Shown one piece after another: positions 17,787-26,845 of a stretch of 63,569 nt of DNA. The position numbers were made by a program, and so were the translations under genes. The DNA comes from an uncultured Granulosicoccaceae bacterium. GTDB taxonomy: Bacteria > Pseudomonadota > Gammaproteobacteria > Granulosicoccales > Granulosicoccaceae. The notes under the pieces were generated by a model. That model saw only the letters and a list, made by a program, of their open reading frames with translations. It was not told where the DNA came from and did no database searches. The stretch spans positions 1 through 63,569 of the forward strand of contig CALLMF010000025.1 in assembly GCA_938006335.1 (NCBI GenBank). Direction: 5' to 3'. Positions within the stretch are counted from its first letter, which is position 1, and every line of letters starts with the position of its first letter.

Positions 17787-18884
17787 GTGTCAACACTGTC
17801 AATGCCCACGGCGTTGAAAATCGAGTTCTACTCACCTGGAAGGCTGAACGGCGCAGTCAGTCAAGCCGTTGACGCGCATCCTGTCTCGACAGGGTCCGCG
17901 TTCACGACATCCCCGGACTGGGCAGCCGCTATCCATCGATGCCTGGCTGCCGAGACGCTGAGGCTGGCGAGTGTGACACGCGAGAATATCGAAATCGCAC
18001 GATTGCCACTGACCCGCACGTCGCGCGGCGTGACCGGACTGCCACGCCACCCTCACCTGTCACTCGCCGATGTTGCCTGGCACAAGGATCTGGCACCCCG
18101 AGACGGCTCCCGGGTCATCGATCAGGTACTCGAATCCGCAGGCGCCTATGCCGGATTCCGGGCTGCCAACGTGCCAGACGACTCACCACTCGTTGCCGCC
18201 GCGCGTCAGGAGGGCCCCGATGCCGAGCGCTGGAATCTGAAACCGGCAGGTGAGACGGCCTGGTTCGACATGGACGCAGAGACGGTGGTACCCGGGTCCC
18301 TGCGCAGAAACATCTCGCGATTGCGACGCAAACTCGACCAGGAGGGCGACGTACAGACCGTGTGCGACTGGCAGAGCGATGCCGAGACGCGGAACACCGC
18401 CTTCGCCGAGTTTCTGGAGCTCGAAGCCTCGGGCTGGAAAGGCGCGAACGGCACGGGTTCCGCCATCTCGGCAGACAAGGCCCTCACCGGCTTCTATCAA
18501 CAGCTGCTGAGTCCCGAAACAGGGAGCTTCACGCCGGTCATCCATCGACTGAAGTTCAACGAGAAGACCATCGCGGCGCAGTACGGCCTGATCACCGGGA
18601 GCACTTTGAGCCTGTTGAAGGTCGCCTATGATGAGACCTACGCGAAGTTCTCACCCGGGTCGCTGTTGCTGAGCGATGTTCTGGGCGCAGCGCCCGAGCA
18701 CGGTCTTGAGCGCGTGTCGCTGGTGACCTCCCCCGCCTGGTCCAAGCGATGGCACCCGAACACGCAACCGATCTGGCATGTGACTCGCTACGCAAGCGGG
18801 GTGGGAGGGCAAGCACTTCGTCGCTGGGACACCAGTCGCGCTCGTCTCAAGCACCTCATCCGCCCAGCAGGGACTGACGCATGA
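17787..18884 (+). CDS. GNAT-type acyltransferase (CelD/BioF2-like)
   Basis: A 365-residue protein. Residues ~180-330 carry the Acetyltransf_6 pattern found in cellulose/exopolysaccharide and FemAB-like proteins: RRNISRLRRKLDQEGDV, LEASGWKGANGTGSAIS, then IHRLKFNEKTIAAQYGLITGSTLSLLKVAYDETYAKFSPGSLLL. It would transfer an acyl or aminoacyl group; the acceptor is unknown. The start may be the GTG at 17787 or the ATG at 17802; AGAAGGG lies immediately upstream. Its stop overlaps the carbamoyltransferase start by 4 bases, so the two work together. Confidence 0.75.
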   Translation: MSTLSMPTALKIEFYSPGRLNGAVSQAVDAHPVSTGSAFTTSPDWAAAIHRCLAAETLRLASVTRENIEIARLPLTRTSRGVTGLPRHPHLSLADVAWHKDLAPRDGSRVIDQVLESAGAYAGFRAANVPDDSPLVAAARQEGPDAERWNLKPAGETAWFDMDAETVVPGSLRRNISRLRRKLDQEGDVQTVCDWQSDAETRNTAFAEFLELEASGWKGANGTGSAISADKALTGFYQQLLSPETGSFTPVIHRLKFNEKTIAAQYGLITGSTLSLLKVAYDETYAKFSPGSLLLSDVLGAAPEHGLERVSLVTSPAWSKRWHPNTQPIWHVTRYASGVGGQALRRWDTSRARLKHLIRPAGTDA

Positions 18885-20602
18885 TCATCCTCGGTATCAA
18901 CCATTGGTTTCACGATTCAAGCGCCTGCCTGCTGATTGACGGCAAGCTGAGTATCGCGCTGGAAGAAGAACGCTTCAGCCGCGACAAGCACACCCGCGCC
19001 TTCCCTGAGCAGGCCGTAAGAGAGTGCCTGCGTTTCGCAGGCATCACGGCCAACGATGTCGACCATGTGGCGGTGTCGATCAAACCCATGCACCGTTGGG
19101 CTCAGAAGTCCCTGTACGCCTTGCGCGCTCCCCACAAGGCAATGCCCTTCCTGCGCCACGAGCTCGTGAATGGCCTCATGAAGCAACGCCGGTTTCGTCG
19201 ATGGGTCAATGACACCTGGCCCGACACCTCACAGCGCCCGCAGGTGCATGCGATCGAGCATCACCGCACTCACGCCGCTGGCACGTTCTATTGCTCACCG
19301 TATGAACACGCCGCGATCATGGGACTGGACGGTTCCGGCGAGTGGGCCTCCAGCTGGTTGGGTGAAGGTCAGGGCAACACCGTTACCCATTTTCACTCCA
19401 GCGAATTTCCACACTCTCTCGGCTCGGTGTACGAGGCGGTTACCGAGTTCTGCGGTTTTCGGCCCAACTATGACGAGGGCAAGACGATGGGCCTCGCACC
19501 GCTCGGCGATGCGAGCAAGCACATCGAGGCCGCTCGCCACTGTGTGCATGTCGACGATGACGGAGGCATCCAGGTTGATCTCTCGTACTTCGACTATCAG
19601 TTCTGGGGCTATCGCCGCTGCAGTGAACGCTTTACCGACACCTTCGGGACTCCACGTCCCCGCGATGGCGAGTTCGAGGACCATCACGCCGATGTTGCGG
19701 CAGCCTTTCAGCAGGTGCTCGAAGAGTGCGCGCTAAAGATGGCCCGGGTGCTGCGCGAGCGCACATCAGCCCGGCATCTGGTCATCGCCGGCGGCGTTGC
19801 GCTGAACAGCGTCATGAACGGCCGCCTGTTGCGCGAGGCAGGCTTTGATGACGTGTACATCATGCCCGCGGCGGGAGACAACGGCACCTCCATCGGTGCT
19901 GCACTCGCGCTGTACAACGGCGATCTCGGGCATCCCCGCGTCTGGGTTCACGACGATCCCTACGTTGGCAACAGCTACTCCGATGAAGACATCGAGGCCT
20001 TGCTGATCGGCGCGAAACTGCCCTACCGAAAATCCGAAAACATCAGCGAGGATGCAGCTGCCCTGTTGGAAGCAGGTCATATCATCGGCTGGTTTCAGGG
20101 GCGTATGGAGATCGGTCCACGGGCGCTCGGTGCGCGAAGCATTCTTGCCAATCCGGCCTTCCCGGACATGAAGGACAAGATCAACTCGGAGGTAAAGTTT
20201 CGAGAGGCCTACCGACCGTTCGCGCCCTCCGCCATCAAGGAGCAAGCCGCTGAGTTCTTCGACATATCCGTAGAGGCGCCGTTCATGTTGAAGGTCTGCG
20301 ATGTGCGCAAGGACAAGCGTGACCTGATGCCAGCGATCACCCACGTCGATGGGAGTGCACGCTTGCAAACCGTGTCCAGGGACACCGCTCCTCTCTACCA
20401 TGAGTTGATCACGGAACTCGGTCGGCGAACAGGTGTACCCGTTGTGCTGAACACCAGCTTCAATATTCAGGGCGAGCCTGTTGTCGAATCGCCCCGGGAT
20501 GCCGTACGCTGTTTTTATTCGAACGGACTTGACTATCTTGTGATTGGCTCGTTCATCGTCGGCAAACGCAACGTCGGAAACCTCGTCGCCAAAGCAGCTT
20601 GA
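18881..20602 (+). CDS. Carbamoyltransferase (NodU/CmcH/TobZ family)
   Basis: A 573-residue enzyme. It has the ASKHA-fold start GINHWFHDSSACLLIDG, EHHRTHAAG near residue 125 (metal-binding histidines), LDGSGEW near 150 and GGVALNSVMNGRLL near 305. The C-terminal YrdC-like part has QGRMEIGPRALGARSILANP and LNTSFNIQGEP. The family converts carbamoyl phosphate and ATP to carbamoyl-adenylate and carbamoylates a hydroxyl on an antibiotic, Nod factor or glycan. No polyketide or Nod genes are near, so a surface glycan or small metabolite is more likely. It is coupled upstream to the acyltransferase. Confidence 0.88.
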   Translation: MIILGINHWFHDSSACLLIDGKLSIALEEERFSRDKHTRAFPEQAVRECLRFAGITANDVDHVAVSIKPMHRWAQKSLYALRAPHKAMPFLRHELVNGLMKQRRFRRWVNDTWPDTSQRPQVHAIEHHRTHAAGTFYCSPYEHAAIMGLDGSGEWASSWLGEGQGNTVTHFHSSEFPHSLGSVYEAVTEFCGFRPNYDEGKTMGLAPLGDASKHIEAARHCVHVDDDGGIQVDLSYFDYQFWGYRRCSERFTDTFGTPRPRDGEFEDHHADVAAAFQQVLEECALKMARVLRERTSARHLVIAGGVALNSVMNGRLLREAGFDDVYIMPAAGDNGTSIGAALALYNGDLGHPRVWVHDDPYVGNSYSDEDIEALLIGAKLPYRKSENISEDAAALLEAGHIIGWFQGRMEIGPRALGARSILANPAFPDMKDKINSEVKFREAYRPFAPSAIKEQAAEFFDISVEAPFMLKVCDVRKDKRDLMPAITHVDGSARLQTVSRDTAPLYHELITELGRRTGVPVVLNTSFNIQGEPVVESPRDAVRCFYSNGLDYLVIGSFIVGKRNVGNLVAKAA

Positions 20603-20605
20603 ACC

Positions 20606-21046
20606 ATGCCTCGTCGCTCTCGTCTTTCCATGTTCCCGGTGTTCCTCGCACCCTTGATCGCTATCGCGACCTGGCCGGTGTTTGTCGCCTGTGCAACCGC
20701 CATAGGCTACGTCGGTGGAGAGGCCTGGCAACTGGACGCCTGGGCTGAGGAGCCCAAAAGACGCCTGCTGCAGTTCTTTCTGGATGGCTGGACCCACAGC
20801 ATCCCGATTGCCATTGGCGTCGGCTTGTTGGCTGCCGTGGACTGGTTGCTGTTGGCGCGCATGCGCTACATCAGTCTGATCGCCGGCATCCTGTTGCCGA
20901 TAGCCGGGGCAGTAGCTTCGTTCGCGCTCGCCTCCTTCACGCCATGGAATACACCCATGGCATTGTTTCCTACCCTGGTCGCTACTGGCGTAGCGCTCGC
21001 GATCATCTACCGCCTGTGTGATGTCGCAAGGCGGGTCATTGATTGA
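20606..21046 (+). CDS. Small multi-pass membrane protein
   Basis: A 146-residue protein of unknown family with four likely transmembrane segments (about residues 8-33, 56-75, 84-108 and 113-135). A short loop rich in Trp and charged residues (EAWQLDAWAEEPKRR) lies between the first two. It starts three bases after the carbamoyltransferase stop, which suggests co-transcription. It may anchor or export the product of this cluster, but the sequence itself shows no transporter motif. Confidence 0.65.
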   Translation: MPRRSRLSMFPVFLAPLIAIATWPVFVACATAIGYVGGEAWQLDAWAEEPKRRLLQFFLDGWTHSIPIAIGVGLLAAVDWLLLARMRYISLIAGILLPIAGAVASFALASFTPWNTPMALFPTLVATGVALAIIYRLCDVARRVID

Positions 21047-21059
21047 GGCTGGTCACCCT

Positions 21060-22526
21060 ATGAAGATGACCAGGATGCCTACTAGCAATAGCAACATGTG
21101 TCGAGGCCTGATCGTAGCCACCTCGGTGGCCTTGTTCTCATTCACCGCAGCAGCTGACGACGCGCTGCTCATCGGTGGTGGCCACGAGCCCTTGCGATCA
21201 GAGGGCCAGATCGAACTGAACGTGATATGGGTTCAGGAGATATTGACGAATGCCGGTATCGATGTGACCACCTGGTTCACCGATGGCAATGCACCTGGCT
21301 TTGATGTGTACGGCGTTTCTGCCGACAGTGACGCATCCGACTACGCGCCGCTGGCACGTGTGTTTGGAGATCGGTTTCTCGAGGCACGCGAGTACAAGGA
21401 AAACGATGTTCAAAATGTAGCTGGCAGTACGGATGTCACCTCACTACTGCCAGCACTCACGGAACGGCTGAATACGGATGATGACCCGGTGCTGCTCGTG
21501 TACAACGGGCATGGCAGTCAGTCGTCTGGAGCGGCTTCAGGGGTCACGCTCAATCTCTGGAACAACACCACGCTGAGCGCACGCGAGTTACACGAGAACA
21601 TCACCGAGCGCACGGCTCCGCTGCGCTGGGTATTCACTCAGTGTTACTCCGGTGGCTTTCACCGTCTGGCCTACGACAACCCGGACGAGGGACTACAGCT
21701 GACCGACGCTCGCCGTTGTGGCTTCACTGCAGAATCCGCGTATCAGCTTTCCGAAGGTTGCAGCGCCAGTCTCGATACGGGTGACTACCGCGACTACACC
21801 ACGTATTTCTTCGCTGCCCTGTCAGGCCGTGGCCGCGACGGTGATGTTCTGGGCGTCAATCCGGATTCCGATGGCGATGGCATCACCACACCACGTGAGG
21901 CGCACTTCTACACACTCGCCCATGCCTACAGCAGCGATCTATCTCGCTCGACAAGCGAGGATTACCTCGATGAATGGCAACCCTGGTACCTGCGCTGGTT
22001 GCCGCTACGCCCAGAGCTGCCTGACAACGAGTACGCCAAGCTGTACCGCGACACCGCAGCCGTACTGGGCATTCCGCTGAACTTTCGAACGCCCAAGGAA
22101 GCCCGCAGTGACATCGACGCACTCAAGCGCGAACTCAGCGCCCTCCAGGAGAAAAGGCGCAGCTTGCACACTGCACAGGATGAGCTGCAAGGCCTCCTGA
22201 TCCATGAACTCGCATCCCGGTGGCCGCCGCTTCTTGGACCCTATACCGCGGCCTACATCGAGCTGGTCCGCGATGGCTCGCTCGATAACATCGTCGCCAC
22301 GCTGACATCAAATCCCGATTACACCGACCTGGTGCTCCTGCAGGAAGAGGATGACCAGCTGGATGATCTGATCGTCGAGTCGGAGCGGGCTATAACGCAG
22401 CGGCTCAAACTACTGCGGCTGCGTCGTCTTGCGCACCTCGTCGATCAACTCGAACGTCACGGTAGCGATCAGGCAAAAGCCGACTATGCGTCGCTGGTCG
22501 GCTGCGAGTCCGAACCCCTGCGCTAG
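21060..22526 (+). CDS. Putative secreted caspase-fold (clan CD) cysteine peptidase
   Basis: A 488-residue protein. A signal peptide covers residues ~1-33 (VALFSFTAAADD). The catalytic dyad fits clan CD (caspase, legumain, gingipain): His151 in VLLVYNGHGSQ, followed 44 residues later by Cys195 in RWVFTQCYSGGF, each after a hydrophobic strand. A DSDGDGITTPRE segment near residue 270 is a calcium-binding EF-hand-like loop. The C-terminal ~130 residues are helical and charged (LKRELSALQEKRRSL), a likely coiled coil. The ATG at 21060 has GAGG about 12 bases upstream. The dyad is seen; peptidase activity and exact family are inferred. Confidence 0.65.
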   Translation: MKMTRMPTSNSNMCRGLIVATSVALFSFTAAADDALLIGGGHEPLRSEGQIELNVIWVQEILTNAGIDVTTWFTDGNAPGFDVYGVSADSDASDYAPLARVFGDRFLEAREYKENDVQNVAGSTDVTSLLPALTERLNTDDDPVLLVYNGHGSQSSGAASGVTLNLWNNTTLSARELHENITERTAPLRWVFTQCYSGGFHRLAYDNPDEGLQLTDARRCGFTAESAYQLSEGCSASLDTGDYRDYTTYFFAALSGRGRDGDVLGVNPDSDGDGITTPREAHFYTLAHAYSSDLSRSTSEDYLDEWQPWYLRWLPLRPELPDNEYAKLYRDTAAVLGIPLNFRTPKEARSDIDALKRELSALQEKRRSLHTAQDELQGLLIHELASRWPPLLGPYTAAYIELVRDGSLDNIVATLTSNPDYTDLVLLQEEDDQLDDLIVESERAITQRLKLLRLRRLAHLVDQLERHGSDQAKADYASLVGCESEPLR

Positions 22527-22534
22527 CTACACGC

Positions 22535-23557
22535 TCAGGCCTGCAATGTGGACACCGACTCCCAGACCGAGGCAGGCTCTTCGCGTCCGACGATCTCGCC
22601 ACGGGTGTTGGGTATTGCCGGTGTAAACCACTCGGCAAGTCCATACGCCTCGTCAGCGTTTACCAATCCGAGACTCACGAGCACAGCCCCAAGGGCAACG
22701 CGCGCCGCGCTGTCCCGACCGTCATCGATTTTCAAGGCGATACCGATACCGGCTTCTGGCAGGCACGCGGTAAAGACGCCATCAGCCCCCACTTTCGCGA
22801 ATATCCGCGGTGCCAGCTGTTGCATCAGATCGGTATCAAGACGATCGCGACCGGCAACCAGATACGGATGAGCGGTCAACGACTGGTGTATCCGGCTCAC
22901 TGCATCCCGCCGGGCACCTTGCAAACCACTGACATCGCCAAAGCGCGCCATTGCCGTCGCAACGCGATGCAGCGGCAATGCCAGCGTCGGTATGGCACAG
23001 CCGTCATAGCCCCAGGGAAGTTGCGCGACACGTAGCTTGCTGAAAGACTCGACCACCTCGAACCAGCGTTGCTGGGCTACATGATTGTAGAGACGGTAGT
23101 TACGCAGCTCGTCCTTGCACACTACGCACGTGGACAACAGGCCCAGGTGTTTGCCGGAACAGTTGTTATGCAGTCGCTCCGGCCCACGCCCCTCTCCGAG
23201 AAGCTCGAACGCCGTGGCTTCGTCCATGGGCATGCAAGCACCACACTCCAGGTCGTTGTGGCTGGCACCAAGGCGTTCGAGCCAGTCACGTGCGAGGCCA
23301 ACGTGAATAGGCTCCCCGTTATGAGACGCGCACGCCATCGCGATATGCCGCTCGTCAAGACCAAACTGCTCCACCGCACCAGACTCGACGAACGGAATCG
23401 CCTGCAGGAACTTGATGGCACTACGGGGGAACACGTGCTGGCGGACATCACCGAACTCCAACACGCTTCGGCCCTTGATATCGACAACAGCGACCGCCCC
23501 ACGGTGACGGCTCTCGATCGCATTTCCACGCCATCGATTGACGAGTACAGGGTTCAT
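22535..23557 (-). CDS. Asparaginase II family protein
   Basis: A 340-residue protein of the PF06089 family, unrelated to the usual bacterial AnsA/AnsB fold. Recognisable segments are NRWRGNAIESRHRGAVAVVD at the start, PRSAIKFLQAIPFVESGA near residue 45, ACASHNGEPIHVGLARDWL near 76 and LHNNCSGKHLGLLSTC near 133. By family knowledge it hydrolyses L-asparagine to aspartate and ammonia, as in the Rhizobium-type enzyme. It ends eight bases from the convergent peptidase stop, with the trpS stop 28 bases upstream on the same strand. Confidence 0.85.
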   Translation of the reverse strand: MNPVLVNRWRGNAIESRHRGAVAVVDIKGRSVLEFGDVRQHVFPRSAIKFLQAIPFVESGAVEQFGLDERHIAMACASHNGEPIHVGLARDWLERLGASHNDLECGACMPMDEATAFELLGEGRGPERLHNNCSGKHLGLLSTCVVCKDELRNYRLYNHVAQQRWFEVVESFSKLRVAQLPWGYDGCAIPTLALPLHRVATAMARFGDVSGLQGARRDAVSRIHQSLTAHPYLVAGRDRLDTDLMQQLAPRIFAKVGADGVFTACLPEAGIGIALKIDDGRDSAARVALGAVLVSLGLVNADEAYGLAEWFTPAIPNTRGEIVGREEPASVWESVSTLQA

Positions 23558-23585
23558 CGCCGCGGCACTCCGGATACCTCCGGGT

Positions 23586-24596
23586 TCACACCGAAATGCC
23601 GACCGCGTGCCGCAACTCCTGCAGAAACGGCTGACTCAGCGCTCGTGCTCGCGAGGCTCCGGTAGCCAGTATGGCATCGACTTCTTCAGGGTGAGCCATC
23701 AGATGCTCGTAGCGCTCACGAGGCTCGGCAAGCTGCCCATCGAGAAGTTCAAACAGTTGCTGCTTGGCATCTCCCCAGCCGATACCGTCTGCATAGGCCT
23801 GCGCCAATGCGGCGGTCTGCTCTGGCGTTGCAAACGCACTGTAGAGCTCGAAGACGGTATTTCCTTCGGTCTCCTTGGGCTCGCCCGGTTCCTGTGAATT
23901 GGTCACGATGCGCATCACTGACTTGCGCAGTTTCTTGGCGGACTCGAACAGGGGGATAGTGTTGTCGTAGCTCTTGCTCATTTTCCTGCCGTCGAGCCCG
24001 GACAGTACCGCCGTGTCCTCGTCTACCACCGCTTCGGGCAGCACCAGGTGCTCACCGTAGATATGGTTGAAGCGCTGCGCGACATCACGGGTCATCTCCA
24101 GATGCTGGACCTGATCACGTCCGACCGGGACATGCGTTGCCTTGAACATCAGGATGTCTGCTGCCATCAGGATCGGGTATCCGAACAACCCCATCGTGAC
24201 GCCCCGATCCGGGTCCGCCTGATCGCCACCTTGCTCCAGATTGGCTTGTACCAGTGCCTTGTAGGCATGCGCTCGATTCATCAGGCCCTTGGAGGCCAGG
24301 CAGGTCAGCATCCATGTGAGCTCCATGATCTCTGGCACGTCGGACTGTCGGTAGAAGGTCACATGATCGACGTTGAGGCCGAGCGCCAGCCAGGACGCAG
24401 CAATCTCCTTGCGTGACTGGATCAGGCGAGCGGAGTCCTGATTCTTGATCAGCGCGTGATAGTCGGCCAGAAAGTAGAATCCATCACGGGTGGTGTCGTG
24501 GCTGGCCTTCACGGCCGGAAGGATGGCACCTACGTAGTTACCGATATGAGGGGTGCCGGAGGTCGTGATACCGGTCAACCAGGTCTCTCTTGCCAT
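23586..24596 (-). CDS. trpS: Tryptophanyl-tRNA synthetase
   Basis: A 336-residue class I synthetase, the usual length. It has the HIGH-type motif TSGTPHIGNYVGA (His17-Asn20) and the KMSKS loop in LDGRKMSKSYDNTIPLF near residue 195, with the VPVGRDQVQHLEMTRD tryptophan-site region between them. It charges tRNA-Trp. The ATG at 24596 puts the first strand (WLTGITTSG) at residue 6, as in E. coli; the frame is open upstream but overlaps the divergent OmpA-domain gene's promoter region. Confidence 0.95.
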   Translation of the reverse strand: MARETWLTGITTSGTPHIGNYVGAILPAVKASHDTTRDGFYFLADYHALIKNQDSARLIQSRKEIAASWLALGLNVDHVTFYRQSDVPEIMELTWMLTCLASKGLMNRAHAYKALVQANLEQGGDQADPDRGVTMGLFGYPILMAADILMFKATHVPVGRDQVQHLEMTRDVAQRFNHIYGEHLVLPEAVVDEDTAVLSGLDGRKMSKSYDNTIPLFESAKKLRKSVMRIVTNSQEPGEPKETEGNTVFELYSAFATPEQTAALAQAYADGIGWGDAKQQLFELLDGQLAEPRERYEHLMAHPEEVDAILATGASRARALSQPFLQELRHAVGISV

Positions 24597-24699
24597 GCGG
24601 TTATGGTCTACTCTGTTGATAATTGGAACGAGCCCGCGAAACGAGCTGCTCTCTTGGCTGGCAGTGTACCAATGCCGTCGAGACTTCCATCCAGATCCC

Positions 24700-25821
24700 G
24701 TGTCCCGAACAAAAAAACGTCTTTGCAGCGGTAGCTGCAGATCGGTCGTATTTGCCGCGCTGGCGCTCAGCTGCTCACTTGCCTCGGCGGCGCCGGTGGC
24801 CAGCGACCGCCTGATCCTTGTTTCCGATACTGCAGCTTCAGCCCTGGTGCAGCACACCGTCATGACCGACCGTACTCTGGTGTGGCTCACGCTTCCGGCA
24901 GCATCAGCGCCCGAGTCCACTCAGGTCAGATTCGGCGGTACGAACAAGACCACCTTTACTGACGCGCTGAGCCGACGACCGGGCCACATCTCGCTGTGGT
25001 CCGGCAGCATGTTTGCCCGATATCGGCAAGCGCTCTCCGCGGAGCCTCTCGGAGCGGGTCAATTTCGATTGCGTGTGCCATCGATTCCGCAGTCCCTGAA
25101 CGCGGATCTCCACGCGCACGAGCAAAACGACATCGAATCCGTACAGACCTGGATTCTTCCCGAGAAGGCAGAACTCGTCGCATGGTCTGTTGACGACCCC
25201 GACCCGACGGGTGACTGGACGATCGACGACAATACGATCGCGTGGACCCAACACGGGCTCGCCTCGCATGAGCTGACCATCGACTTCAGCTTGCCACCCA
25301 CAGCCGACACGACGGACACCATCCCTCCGCCAACATTGACTGCCGCCCTACCCGTCCCTGCAGACATCGACAAGGATGGCGTTCCCGATGAACGGGACAT
25401 CTGCCTGCAATCCGACACCCGGCATATCGACAGTATTGATGCACTAGGGTGCAGTACGCAATCTCCTCGCATACTCGACGATGTGCGCTTTCGCAGTGGT
25501 AGAAGCGCGCTAGACCTGAAGGCGCGTCAGCAATTGGATCGCGCTGCCAAGGCACTACTCGCGCTACCGGACACCCAGTGGGAAATCGCCGGGTTCACCG
25601 ACAACGATGGAGCCGCGGAGAACAATCGCAGGCTCTCGGCGCGGCGAGCAGAGGCCGTCAGGCACTATCTGCTGCTACGCGGCACACCCGCTGGCCAACT
25701 ACGCTCGAGAGGCTACGGGGAAGACGCCCCGATTGCCGACAATGCCAGTGCCGAAGGTCGATGGACAAACCGACGCATCGAGCTACGCGAATGGTCCGAT
25801 ACCACAGTGATCAGTGAGTGA
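24700..25821 (+). CDS. OmpA-domain outer-membrane/peptidoglycan-binding protein
   Basis: A 373-residue exported protein. From the GTG at 24700 the product starts with a signal peptide (SRTKKRLCSGSCRSVVFAAL, ending near LASAA). A beta-rich middle region of ~200 residues is unrecognised. DIDKDGVPDERDIC near residue 245 is a thrombospondin type 3-like calcium repeat. The C-terminal ~110 residues are an OmpA-like peptidoglycan-binding domain with IAGFTDNDGAAENNRRLSARRAEAVRHYL and NRRIEL. It probably links outer membrane and cell wall. Divergent from trpS. The last 11 bases overlap the convergent downstream gene. Confidence 0.8.
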   Translation: MSRTKKRLCSGSCRSVVFAALALSCSLASAAPVASDRLILVSDTAASALVQHTVMTDRTLVWLTLPAASAPESTQVRFGGTNKTTFTDALSRRPGHISLWSGSMFARYRQALSAEPLGAGQFRLRVPSIPQSLNADLHAHEQNDIESVQTWILPEKAELVAWSVDDPDPTGDWTIDDNTIAWTQHGLASHELTIDFSLPPTADTTDTIPPPTLTAALPVPADIDKDGVPDERDICLQSDTRHIDSIDALGCSTQSPRILDDVRFRSGRSALDLKARQQLDRAAKALLALPDTQWEIAGFTDNDGAAENNRRLSARRAEAVRHYLLLRGTPAGQLRSRGYGEDAPIADNASAEGRWTNRRIELREWSDTTVISE

Positions 25822-26158
25822 CGGGCGGACGCGCCTGCTCGAGGCTGCCGATGTACGCGAACAGGGACTTGTGTGCGTCAGGGTCTGCATTCTTGAGCGC
25901 GTTGCTGGCGGTGGTAAACCGGGTCACTTGCGCATCATGATCTGCCAGCATCGCGGCGAGACGCTCCGTCTCGATAGCACTGGGTGACAAGCCATAGCGC
26001 ACGCGCCGGTCATCGATGAGCTGCAGCAATTCATAGTGACGCTGCTTGGTGGCCTGCATGGCGTTGAAGGCCTCGAACGCGGCGACAGCCACACCGGACA
26101 GTATGGCGTCCGGACGCTGGAAGCCGGAGGCGTCCCTGGTATCTGATGAATCAGCCAT
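25811..26158 (-). CDS. Small uncharacterised helical protein
   Basis: A 115-residue protein without a signal peptide or recognised family. It appears largely alpha-helical and charged, with heptad-like segments MQATKQRHYELLQLIDDRRVRY and ETERLAAMLADHDAQVTRF. Codon use matches its neighbours and the frame is intact, so it is probably real. Its 3' end overlaps the OmpA-domain gene by 11 bases on the opposite strand. Confidence 0.55.
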   Translation of the reverse strand: MADSSDTRDASGFQRPDAILSGVAVAAFEAFNAMQATKQRHYELLQLIDDRRVRYGLSPSAIETERLAAMLADHDAQVTRFTTASNALKNADPDAHKSLFAYIGSLEQARPPVTH

Positions 26159-26236
26159 ACCCGTAGCCTACTCGAACCCGATCAGAATCAACAGGCTTGG
26201 GTACACACGACTCACCCACCTGTCAGGAACAGCGGC

Positions 26237-26845
26237 CTATCCGGCAATCAGCATCAGGGCAATGATCATCATGGTCAGGCCGATCAGAGCATCAAGCCAT
26301 CGCCACGCGTTGGGTCGGGCAAACACTGGCTGAAGCAATCGTGCGCCAAAACCCAGCGAAAAGAAAAACACGAACGACGCAAGCACCGCTCCAAGACCAA
26401 AGACCAACCGCTCGTCCCCGAAAGCCGTCGATGCAGCACCGAGTAGTATCAAGGTATCGAGATACACGTGCGGATTCAGCCAGGTAAACGCCAGGCAAAT
26501 CATCAAAACGCGCTGCCATGAGGTCTCGGCACCGCCATCGACTTGCAGCCCTGGCCCCGACGTCATTGCGGAATGAAAGGCACGCAACGCATAGGCGAGC
26601 AGAAACAGTGCACCACCGTATCGAAACAGCGGCTCTATCCAGGGGGCAGCACCGACCAGCACCCCAAAGCCTGCAACGCCTGCGGCGATCAGCAATGCGT
26701 CACTGAAGGCGCAGGCCGCACAAACAAGCAACACGTGCTCGCCGCGCAAGCCCTGGCGCAGTACAAATGCATTCTGTGCACCGATGGCAAGAATGAGACT
26801 GAAGCCCAGCAGCGCTCCTTGCAGGAAAACTTGAACCGAGCTCAT
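26237..26845 (-). CDS. LysE/ArgO-family amino-acid exporter
   Basis: A 202-residue inner-membrane protein with about six transmembrane segments. The family start LILAIGAQNAFVLRQGL is close to ArgO, and the AFTWLNPHVYLDTLILLGA segment near residue 120 is the second conserved stretch. It would export arginine or lysine. Its ATG follows directly on the stop of the LysR-family gene (TGA|ATG), so the two form one transcript; the ArgP-argO pair is normally separate or divergent. Confidence 0.87.
   Translation of the reverse strand: MSSVQVFLQGALLGFSLILAIGAQNAFVLRQGLRGEHVLLVCAACAFSDALLIAAGVAGFGVLVGAAPWIEPLFRYGGALFLLAYALRAFHSAMTSGPGLQVDGGAETSWQRVLMICLAFTWLNPHVYLDTLILLGAASTAFGDERLVFGLGAVLASFVFFFSLGFGARLLQPVFARPNAWRWLDALIGLTMMIIALMLIAG

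Noticed and set aside
19766..20797. 343-codon open frame on the minus strand
   Set aside because: It lies antisense to the carbamoyltransferase, which has full family motifs; the translation shows no fold or signal.
1..22526. Defence-island interpretation of the SbcCD-like pair and the caspase-like protein
   Set aside because: They are 19 kb apart among housekeeping genes; the caspase-like protein is exported, and no sensor, CRISPR, restriction or toxin gene lies near.
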